From Angiostrongylus vasorum (lineage: Eukaryota; Nematoda; Chromadorea; Rhabditida; Metastrongylidae): 64,000 nucleotides of DNA. Positions within the stretch are counted from its first letter, which is position 1. Each line of letters begins with the position of its first letter. A model generated the notes under the pieces. It searched no databases. It saw only the letters and a program-made list of their open reading frames with translations, and was not told where the DNA came from. Location: contig JADANN010000366.1 in the NCBI GenBank assembly GCA_018806985.1, forward strand, positions 496,001 to 560,000, read 5' to 3'. Shown here piece after piece: positions 48,901-60,900 of this stretch. The position numbers and the translations under genes are program-made.

Positions 48901-51900
48901 TTCGATCATTTAGCAGACGGCAACTTAATGCAATGGATAGGCCGTCACAAGTCATTGCAATGTCAGATATACATTCAACCATCTCTACGACTCATTACGA
49001 AGTCGTATGCATGCTACATCCTTTAGAGATTGGTCAACGCAGAACGCTGTGTTTTTTACCCTTACCGCTTTGCAAAAGGAGTGGCTTAGACCCTTGGAGA
49101 ATGTATTTACATGTCGCACGGTCTCCAACAGTTATATTCCCTTCGTTATCTTGCAACTGTCTTCCATTGAAAAGGTCCAGTTTGTACGTCGATCCAGCTG
49201 TAACTAGGAGATTTGTGGAACGTGACCTTTCCCCATGACTTGTTGAACTTTGGTGAAGCACGGTTTTCCCTGGAGACCCAAGATATCCGTGATAGGTCTT
49301 GCTCAGATTGCCACAACATGTCCTTGCCCCTGGACGGAGTTTCTTGCTATATGACATATTTTCATGGATAACAGCAATTCCTTTGAACGCAGTGAAACCT
49401 GTCTTTAGTTGAATGATAGCTTGAGAACGATGTCACAAGCCCAGTCGCAAACAAAACTGGTAGAAAACTAATCCAACCAATTTATCAACGGATGTTTCCA
49501 ATGAACTTTTATCACAAACTCTGTCTAGAAATAAAAAAGGGCTCTGATAATGCTTATGCAGCATTGGTAACCCTCTATGTTGGCTTATATGAAGAAAACT
49601 GGTGAACTGGTGGCATTTCGTTAAAAGAGTGACCTAAAGAGTACGAAGAACCACCACATGTCGACAACAGTACAGGTATGGTGAACATTAAACTTAGCAG
49701 TTTGATACAACAGGTAGAATTTTGGCTATGCTGTCCTCTGAATAAAAAACCGCATTCTTCTATAAACGCGTCAGAAAATATGTATGGGAAATAGGCAAAC
49801 AATAAATATTTGTTCTGTATTTTGTTTATAGAAAATCTCACAAAGTTTTTAAAAAATATTTTGCAGCTATTCTGGACAACTATAAAATACCAAGTAAAGA
49901 GCGTTATGCATTAATGACTGCTGACCATTACTAGAATACTGTGAAGTAAGATTTTAGCAACAGTCATCTTGAATTGTTCTTTCTCGTGGATGAAATATTT
50001 CACCACTACCATTCCCAATGCAATGGTCTCCTACAACAGAATCCTTTCCAATTTCTTCACTATTTATTTTCCTTCTTTCTTTTCAATTTATTCCTATTCT
50101 GGTTGTGCTCTCCTTTGTAAAATATATATAGTGAAATTTCTATCCCAATGTTAAGGGGGTGCCTGTGGCGTAGTGGTCAGAGGCGCCCTGCAACGCACAC
50201 GTGGAATCGATCCGAGCGCCCATGGCCCACAAAGCCTACCATCGCTCCGGGTTTGCCAAATTGGTACTACACTTGTCTGGGAGGATAGCAGCACTGGCTC
50301 GATACATCGGTATGCCATCGCGAGTCATTTTAAAGGCCAGACCCCTCCAGCGATGCTTAATGAAGTCGAGAGAATGGTGCATCCCTCAGGGATTGATCAA
50401 CGCCGAGAGTCTTATCCTTTTTATACTTTATCCCAATGTTACTCCAAACAAATGAAAAACAAATGAATAAACATTAATGCTTCTTTTAAGGAAACAATAC
50501 ATTTACATACAGGGAATGTTGGGTACAATGATAGGAATGGCCGTATCCTTGTTGTTAGTTGCAAAGTCAGCCACACTCGTGCAGTTCACAGTTACTCGAA
50601 CAGTTGTCGGTTTCTTCACTGGTGGAAGCATTGCGTAAGTCTTCAGAGATATCTAGGTAATATTCATCCATTAATCCCATATTAGGCTCAGAATTGTCAG
50701 ATAAATTAGGTCAAGGATTAAATGGGACGCATGCAAAGTTGCACACGTAGTCAATAGTTAGCAAACTGTTAGCAGAATTGTTTAGAAAGAATAAAACTCT
50801 GACTTCTTATCAGTATTTCTCCGCAAGTCGTTATGTAAAAAAACATATAATCAGTGACTTCCACGATGCCTAATGGGTCCAAATGCACGGCGCGTCTCTA
50901 AGAGACAGTGCTCTGCCCTTCATCATTACGGATCAAATAATAGTGTTTTTTTATTTTACACATTTGAAGATTTTCGATCTTCTTCATGAGCCTCGCTGAA
51001 CGCTCGTTGAAGTTGATTCTCTCTAGAATCCTAGGATAATTGTGCTAAGATGCATGCAGATCTTCATCACAGGCAGTCCTTGTGAGTTCTGAGGAGCTTG
51101 CAGATGATTCCGCGACCAATTTCCCTCCCAGGAGATGGGGGACTTGGCCAGCAGAAGGTATATATTGCTTGAGGAATTACCTTTGAATTCTGCATGGCCA
51201 ACAGGATTGCACTGCGCTTCTTTTCTTCCTGGAAGTGCTAAACATCCCCCATGTTATAAATGGACATAAATAAGAATAATGACAACTTCTCAATTGGCCA
51301 GATACTGGATATTAGTGTGGTGGTCTAATTACAATTTTGCAACACTTCCTACAATGTATTAGTTTTTATCCATATCTTAACTAGGGAGATGGCTGGGTAA
51401 GGCTATACGTAAGAATGGGTGAGCAAACGACTTCTCTAATAATCTCTCCTTCTAACTTCTCTAACACTAGTTGTAACAATTTTGCTCACATTTGGAAGGG
51501 ATTTCCTTTGTTTATTAGGAAGCTAATAGAAGATTCCTATACGAACTTACAAAGTTACACATTACATAAACAATTTTTCGCCAACAGACAACTGCTTGCC
51601 ATAAACCACTCGTTTCTATCCAGAAGGTGAACAATCATATCTAAGAAAACTGTTCCGACACCAATAGAGAAAAACAAAGCAAGGGCCTCTCTTGGTGCGG
51701 TGGGTAGCACGTGAGGCCTCGGTAAGAGTAGTCGCGGGTTCGAAGCCCATCTGACGTTCCATGTTTTGCTCATTAGCAGTAAATAAAAGTTAAATAATGT
51801 TCAGGGTGCTGAACGTGTTCATCATAGAGAACATCCCGAAGCACCATCGAATGTGGATCAACATGGTGATCACTTGGTCGCCAAACATCATACCGATGGC

Positions 51901-54900
51901 GCTGATGGCGTGGCTAAGCGCAGATTGGCGCACTCTGGCTGTAGTCAACGCCGCCACTTGTGTTCCAGGAATTCTCTTCTGCCTGTTAGTTTAAAGGCTT
52001 TATATACCCGACTTTTCAAATATTTAAATGAAGCTTTTATTATCCATACAAATGTCTCAACGATAGAATAAGAACTAAATCTCATTTAACGGCTGTTGAA
52101 CGCAGCTACTAGTCCAGTGATTTTTGAACATATTCGCGACGACGTCAACCTCCATAGGTGCCACCGTTAACCTACAACACCCTTGTGGCGTTTAGCGTAG
52201 CTCACGCGGTAGAACACAAACAATTTTTCGTTGGTTGCTAATTTTTTGGTTTTTTTGACAATAGATGGTAATTTGTAAATTCGTCACGGGGACGGGGCCG
52301 AATACTAATTACTACTCTCTTGTTTTTTGCCTCAAATTCCTGTTTTTCCTTGACTAGTTTGGACAGCAAACTTCCAGTCGACTTCAAATCTGGTTTGTGA
52401 TCTTCACGTTGCACCATAGTAGGAAGTCCATCAGCATTTTCGTCAAGTTTATTCAGTGTCAACCATTCCGACATTTGTTCCAGGGAGGAGAACTCGATTT
52501 CGATTGACAATTTTCCTCGAAATACCTTAATGTACTTCGGAAGCACATGATGTTCTCTCTCTGGTTTGAAACGGAACAAACATGCTGGGCATTCAGTTAG
52601 ACCACTAGCCTGCAGTTTTTGTTTTAGGGAAGTGTTTTCGAGTTTTAAATCGTTGATTTCTTTTCGAGCTGTGGCTATCAATTTCCGCATATTGTTAGCA
52701 TATATTAGAAGTTTCTTCGCTTCAATAGAGTCGGCATCGTCAGGCGGTGCGTTCAATGTTCTTGCAGGCTTCTCTGGGCTACCAAGTTGTTCAAAAATCC
52801 AGTGGTCATCTTCCGTTTCATGGCGACCATCAACTAGACGAGAATTGCTCATGGACAACTCAAACTTGGTTCATTAGACCTTCCCTAAACACTTCCCTAA
52901 AACGAAAACTCCAGACTAGTGGTCTAACTGAATGCTCAGCATGTTTGTTCCGTTTCAAACCAGAGAGAGAACATCATGTGCTTCCGAAGTACATTAAGGT
53001 ATTTCGAGGAAAACTGTCAATCGAAATCGAATTCTCCTCCCTGGAACAAATGTCGGAATGGTTGACACTGAATAAACTTGACGAAAATGCTGATGGACTT
53101 CCCTGCTATGGTGCAACGTGAAGATCACAAACCAGATTTGAAATCGACTGGAAGTTTGCTGTACAAACTAGTCAAGGAAAAAATAGATGATAATTTTTGC
53201 AATAACCGGAGGGTTTTATTGTATGTGATCATGACGGAACTGTAAAATAAAGCTTGCCTTAACGTTCTATTGGTATGAATGATACGTATGTTAGAAGTTT
53301 CAAAACCCTTCCAAACACTGATAGCATTGTGTTTATATGATGGACATTGGACTAAGTAGTAGGCAGTAGCGTGCATACCATCCATACTGATAAAGCGATA
53401 GTGCACTCTGCTTTGTAATCCTGTCATGTTCACAACCTCTCAGCCTTTCTGGTTCTTGAAATTTTATCGTGCATTGTAAAAGAAGCAGTAGGCTCGTAAC
53501 AGCCGGAAATTAGTTGTCCTCTCGGACGCTCGCCACACAACTTAGGCCTTCTCGCGAATGTGTTAGAAATGTAGTATCATAGGAGGACTTCACCGAATAG
53601 ATATTTGCGAATTTCACACTTATTATCAAACACCAGATTTAATTCAAATCCTATCGAATTATTCGAATCCTTGTCTTCAATATCATCTTGCGTTTTCCTA
53701 TTGAGTTAAGTCATTCAGCCTACTTAAAAGGCTCGTACGATTATTTATTTTCGATTAGAGAGCTTGACGAAGCCGTGCTCATTTTTACGAACCCTTAGGA
53801 TTTGGATCAGAGAATCTCCTCAGTGGTTGCTTCAACGTGGAAGAATCAACGAAGCAATTAAAATAATGAGACGAGAATTTAACTGCTTCAAAGAGACGGA
53901 CATGAACGACGTCGTTGAGAAAGAATACTACGTGGGTTTCGGACTTGTAACTCCATTTTTTCTTGGGTAGCTTTTCGCGATAGTTTTTTTTTCCAACGGT
54001 GTACTTCTATATATGAATTGTATTGGTGCCAAATTTCAAACTTTAGAACACAGCAGTTTTGACCAATCTACTACTAAGAACTCATACATAGACGTACACA
54101 ATGCAAAATGCTCGAAACATTAGTGGGGCTTGGAGCCAAGGAAGTGATGACAAACGCACAGTGCGATTTTGGAAAATTTCATCTTGGCAAATTCAACCTT
54201 GAAGGTGAGAGAAATAGCGAACGTTCTTTTATCACAGACGACGGTGAATTGAAGGCTTTGTTGAAAGCAACTGCTCGAGAACTTGCAGAGAACTCAGTGT
54301 AAGTATTTGAACTGTTCCAAGTTATCTAATAAACATTAGAAGGCCTACGGATAAAAAAATAAAGGATAAGGCGCTCAACGCTGAACAATCTCTGGGGGAT
54401 GCACCATGCATTCGGCTTCATTAAGCATCGTTTGGAGGTGACTGAATGCATATCTGGGTTTACAATTACTCACAGTGGTCTTCCGATGTATTGAGCCAGT
54501 GCTGATATCCTCCCAGATAAGTCTGGTACCAATTTGCCGATTCTGGAGGGATGAAAGGCTTGGTGAGCCAGTGGTGCGGCTATCGATCCCATGTGTTTTG
54601 CACGACGTCTCCGAGCACTGCCCCACACGTGCCTTAAATTACCCACGTTTGACGGCAAGGATGGTACTCGTTGCTGGTACAAAGGTTAAAATTGTGGAGA
54701 AAAAACGTTATAAAGTTCAAGAAACATGAGTCTGAAAGGTTTCATCTCCTGAAGCCCAAGTAGCACAAACCAAATGGTAGTGAAAATCGAAGACCGAACA
54801 AGGTCAACGAATAGATATCGAACGAATTGAATGACAATCAAAGAAATCGCAGCTTTGAGATGTCGTCGGTGCTTTATCTGCGCAACCAGAACGACCCGTT

Positions 54901-57900
54901 TATTGACCGTACTGTGATGGGCACGAATAATGAATCCTTTATGACAACCGCCGATGATCGCCTCAGTGCTTGGACCGAGAAGATGTTCCGGAGCATTTCC
55001 CAAGACTGAAATTCCACCAAGAGGAGGTCATCTTGACAACTGCTCGATTGCTGCTAACTTAATCCATCATATATTCTTGAATCAAGCTTAAACGAGTATA
55101 AGGGAGAACTACGTCCAGAAAAGCGATGAAATGCACCAGAAGCCTCAACGACAGCGCCCCTCATCAGTCAACAGGAAAGGACCAACCTCTGTTCACTCCA
55201 CGATAACGCGCGAGCACAAATACCACTACCGACGCTGCTAAAGTTGAACGAGTTGGGCAACGAAATTGTGCCACATCCTCTACACGCTACAGACCTCTCG
55301 TCTACCGGCTACCATTTCTGCAAGACTTATGACAATTTCCTGTGCGAGAAGTATAAGCCAAGGCCGAAACTGTCTTCAACGACTTCATCTTCTCCAGAAG
55401 TCCACAATTCTTTGGAGATGGTATAACAAACTGGTTCCTCTTTAGCAAAAACAGTTCCTAGCCAAATCAATAAAACTTACTCCCAGCTGAGGAAATCCAT
55501 CTTAAAAGTGTAGGTTGAAGTCCTACATTATCGGGCATCATCATACATGCCATACAGCGGGCATAATGTCGCGCATAGTTCAACCTATGATATTTTGTCG
55601 CTGGATTGTTTTCATAAAATCCAATTGTTTCTCTAAAATTTCGATCTCACTTTCTGAATAGTTAGCATCTTTTGGTTAAGGACTTTGGTTCTTTGAACAG
55701 AATCCGAGCAGGTCATGTTTAATTGCACTACAGTCGCAATGCAAAACATGCTTGCTAACTTGGACACACACGGCCCACCTTCATAAGTTATGCGGACCCT
55801 AGCACGTTTTTTACTCAAATTTTTGCCTTGTGATCGTTCTTCCATCGGTTTGATTAGAGTATAGTGGCGTGAGCGAGTCTCATACCATGATATGTAAAAC
55901 AATTGTAGCAATGAGTATAGCTGATTGAGTTTACATACAAAACGTTCTCCCATTCAGTCGATGTTCCAGGGGCGATTGCATCCATGTTGAGTCCAATATA
56001 CGGTTCTTTTTGTCTATTTGTCGTCTGTTCTTCTCATTAAATAACACGCCTATCTATCCTTTGCTGTCGATGTACATCCTCCTGATTCCAAAGATGAGAC
56101 AAGTTGGAAAGGTGGGCTTTCGCCTGGATGTGGTGCGTGCCGGTATATTTCAGAATACATCGCTCAAGCGCTCTGTGGGAGGTGTACAAGTTCAATGGCG
56201 TCGTTGAAATATCAGCTCAAGCCTGTGCTGCTAAAAGGAACGCTCGGAGGATCGCTGGGTAGAACAGTGCGGATTTTTGAGCCGACCAGTTGGTCGTTGG
56301 TTTCCTTGAGAGACCCTAAATGCGACCGGTACTGCTCCCCTTCTTCTGTCTGATTTTTCATTTATTTTGTTCTCCATGTTCATTTAACGCCTAGGGTACA
56401 TACATTTAAGAGGTGGTCCCTGCAATCAGAAAATCATCTAGTTTGATTTGTTCTCATTCGCACCGTGGATTTTTCAAGAACTCGGTCTGCTGGCGATTTA
56501 TGCGTAGTACGATTTTCTTTCACGCATCGTTCACCTCATTGATCATCGTCTGCGCTACATTGCTACTTCTTGAAAAGACGACGATGTCGCTAGCAAAAAG
56601 AAGATTTGTTAAAAATTTTCCATCAACACCTATGCCTTTCTCGTCCCAGTCGAGTGACTTCATTATTCACTACGGTGCAGCAGTAAACTGCTTTTGCTAT
56701 AGAGTGCCACCTTTTTCGAACCCGTTTCGTTATCAAGATGGCAAGAAGTCTATGAAAAGGCAGTACTTCTGTACTATGGTTTCGGTAAGAAAGTTCTTGT
56801 GCAGGACGGGTGCAATCCATGATCGACGAGCGTTGATAGGATAGTATTCGTTCAGACGCTGTCAGAAGCGTTTGTATATTCCAGAAAAGTCAAGATTAGG
56901 GACAGGTGGTATTTCCGAAAATCCCCCCGTTTTTGCACACGGTGTAGATGTGGTCCATCCATCAGAATGCCCTTTTGGATTTCTGCTCGCTCAACTGGTT
57001 GTGCTTCATCTAAGGCTTTCGGTATGCGCAAAAGGACAATCTTCGTGAAAAACTTGTACAGTATACTCAACAAGCGTCTCCGAAAAATCCGTTCAGTCAC
57101 TTCTGTTGGGCACGATGACCGTGAGCGATGTTCTCCACTGGTAATTTTTTTTCTTTTGAACGCAGATCTTTACATGGCTTGCGAGAAGTACACTTAAATT
57201 GCGCTTTCCAGCTCTAAGGATGTCGCAATGAAATCATCAGCTCCTGGAGCTGTGTTTCTTTCCATCCTTTCAATCGCAACTCGAACCTCCGACGGAAGAA
57301 TTCCAGGTGGTTTTCTCCAGCGGGGACTTTAAGGTCTGAGACAGGGATTGTGGAACAGAAAAGGTCGGTGTAGAAATTTGCCGCTTTCAATTCCAAATGT
57401 TGGTGAGAAGTTTTAGTGATCCCGTCTTGCTTCAATAGGTCTGCAGAGAGCGGGACATTATAATCGGACAAGTCCTGATCGCATTTCTTTAAATTGGTTC
57501 TCTTTGTCTTGCTTCCAACAATTTCTTCTGCTTGTATCGATACAAACCATCGTGCAAAGTTCTGCTACGATTGGTATCCATGACTTGTTTTGTTATATGT
57601 GTTATAATAGGATCATGCTTTAGTTTTCTTCTATTTTTGAGCAACTCCTTGGTGGTATGGAGATGCGATCCGATCTTATTGCTCGAAGAGGTGAGGCGAA
57701 TTGGCAGAAGCTTTAAATCCTTAAAAAGCAGCTCGTAGTCCACTGTCGGGGCTGCTGTGGTCTGGGTCTGGATCTGTTACTCACGTTTAGATAGCATTTC
57801 TTGCAGAATGTTCTCGTCATATACAGCTTGACACTTTTTCCTGGTCGATGACATATATTCTTTTCAAGCTTAAGGCGAAATTGAATCTTCGCACAAAGAA

Positions 57901-60900
57901 CGCGGTGATCGAATGATACGACTACAGATGTTTCAAATAGGCACCATGTTCTGTTAGTAAGGATACGTTCGATATCCGCATGCGTCGTCCCGTTAAGTGA
58001 CTCCCATGTCTACCGACGGCTTTCTTTCTTCTGGAAGAACGAACTTCTGCGAAAGAGACATTATCGACAGAAGTCCTGAAAGACGGTTTTCATTCATGTT
58101 TTTTTCTCCTAATCCAAATTTCCCGATCACATACTCGCTATCGTAGGCCATTACTATCCTGGCGTTGAAGTTTTACCTTCTCCTATTCGCTAAACACAAA
58201 ACATAGTAAACAAAACTAGTAGATGCAGTTTTGCTTACTTAGCTTATGAAAATGACAAGAAGAGCACGTTCAGACAATCTATAAGATCTGAAATGCAGCA
58301 CAGAGCTGAAATACTTGTGATACCCAATAACGTGAAGTTACAGTTAGTTAACACTTAAGTTACAGCAGCAATAATGCTGTGAAGATCATCGATAAGCGTC
58401 TAAATTCCCCTATCCCGTCTGTCGGTTCGTTTTCAATAAAGTTCGACACCTAGAATCAATCTGATACCCTTGAATGCTGGCCACAAGTACCATATTCGGC
58501 AAAGGGTTGAGGTAGGTACGCATCACCACTTTTGTTCACCCACGTTTAGACATGATACCCTGCCGTGAAGAAATAATGGGCGGTAGATAAAGGCTATACC
58601 AAACATGGTGCTTCAAAAAGCGACTTTCCTACCGATCAGTAATTCCCTATTCAGTATAAATTTTGCTCAAAATATCACCAATAAAGTCATGGAAGTCGAG
58701 ACATATGTAACATGCAATTATGGAGTGCATGCCTAAAACTGAAGTTATTGAAGTGTGTGCTACCGAATGCTATCAAATCATGGGTACGCCCATGTTTCAA
58801 TAAAAGATGGTCGGAAAAGCTTTCGGTTCTGTTCAATCTCTAGAGGATGTGCAATATAACCCACCTCAACAAGCATTTTAGAGGTTATTGAACCCATATT
58901 TGACTTGTACAATGATTTTCCGTGGGCTCGTCGATGAACCAAGTAAGTGTGACTACCCTCTCAGAGAAGCTTGGTCTGATTTTTCTGACTCGGAAGGGAA
59001 TGAAGACTTGGTGACCTCGGACATGAGATCGAACAAACTACTGACCCAGGGTTTATTGCAAGGCACCTCTAACTATTGCACTACGCACGCCGCGTTTTAA
59101 CATTAAATTTGTAGCCTCTTACCGATAAATGAGCAGGGTATTACCTGAAATCATGGAACCAAACAGAACAACTAGTCAGAGCAGAGAAAAAATGAAACTG
59201 CAGCTCGCCAGCCCATAAATTAGTTGTTTAGCACGTTGATAATCGGTCCTGTTGATAGCATGCATAGAAATGAAGGAATTCTCGAAGCGATGGTCTACAA
59301 TAAGCGGATAAAATGCTAATGCTCTCACTTCAATATATAATTTCAGCTTATACGCCAAAGCGGTTCGCGAAACAAACACTACTCATTCCTTCATCTATTC
59401 TGTTCTGCTAAACTCACTATCACTACTGTAGTGCTCGCTTTCAGTTTGTGAGTGAAGCTCTTCTTTACTATCTGTTCTCCCATTTTTATCCTCGATCTTT
59501 TTCCTTATAATATTGAAACATTTCAAAAAGTAGATGTTCAAAATTCTAGGCTCTTGCTTGACAATTAAAACAATTTCAAACTCTGAAAAATAAGGGTGGC
59601 TGGAATGGCCAGAAGGTAATTATATCCATGGTATAGTCTAGAACCCGCTAAATCTTTCTAATACTGGATGTCCTTCTCCCATGAATTTAATCACTTAGGT
59701 GATTGAAAAGTGGATCTCCAAGTCCAACCATAACAAAGGGCTACTGTGGCTAGATCTAATGCAGATTCCATCGGAAGACGTGAAGTTGGGTTACATTGGT
59801 TGCACATGGGAGTTACGATTTAACTAAAACACTCCGTGTCCACTGTTGAATAAAAACATGAATTCGATATATCGGTAGGTCCCCACAAATCACCGTATAG
59901 GCGAATCCAATCAACTGTATTCATCTCGACGACGCTAAAAACGGAATTGGGTGCATGGCGCATTCCTGTAAGAATGAATGCCGAACACCTTAACCTTTAT
60001 TCTTTGTATATCCCTGTAACTGCGCTCAAATTAGGAAACATAAGATCTGTTCCGACAGTATGTAGTGTGCAATGAAACGAGTGTAGATGGATTTTTCCAA
60101 TTATTAGGTTGGTACATATGAAGTGTCCGATTATACTACTTTAATTCTCCGTGCATTTTTTCAACAAAAATCTTGTTCTTTATGTATGTTTAATAGCACA
60201 ATGTCTGCCCATTTTATATTTAGTATTGGTTTTACTCAAGGTTTATTATTTTGACATTTCTATAGGCTTTAACTTTAGTATGAATCAACGTGATATTCGT
60301 GTCCTTTTTTTGTAAGAGTGGAACAGTGGACATAGTACTGCAGCGAGAGCTCGGAATATCATCAAGTTTAGTGTGAAGGTGGTGTTGGTGAATCAGTGAA
60401 TCAACAGTGCAAGCGTGGTTCCGGAAATTCCGATCTGGTGATTTCGACCTCGCCTCGGATGTCCAATTGAATTTGACGACGACGAATTGAGGGCATTAGT
60501 GCAAGCAAACGTGCAAACAGCTGTTCGAGAGCTTGCGTAACAGATCCTTCTTCACGACAACGCCCGACCTCACGTTGCCGAACGAGCGCTACAGAAGTTA
60601 AACGAGTTGGGCTACGAAACTTTGCCTCATCCGCAATATTCGTCGGACCTCTCGCTTGCCGACTATCACTTCACCTCAATCATCTCAATAACTTCCTGTG
60701 CGAGAAATGAAAAACCAATCACGATGACGCAAAAAATCCCTTCAAAGAACTCATCGCTTCCAGAACTCCAGAATTCTACGAAACTGGAACAAATAAACTT
60801 TTTTTTAAAGAAAACGTGTGCTGATACCAAGGATGCTTATTTCTATTAATAAAATTCAGTATGAAAAAGTTATGGTTGTTTAAATTTTGCATTTAAAATC

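Larger units (their letters stand above)
45310..50512 (+). other. MFS intron 3 (5.2 kb)
   Basis: Contains the RTE fragment at 46080-46780, SINE-1 at 46850-47112 and 47635-47985, a GC-richer repeat fragment at 48200-48370, a SINE-2 fragment at 48930-49062, and SINE-2 at 50152-50440. 49400-50150 shows nothing recognised. Confidence 0.75.

Noticed and set aside
52747..53121. 124-codon plus-strand frame treated as a second gene
   Set aside because: It is the inverted partial copy of the minus-strand ORF, frameshifted by one inserted base and joined to unrelated upstream sequence.
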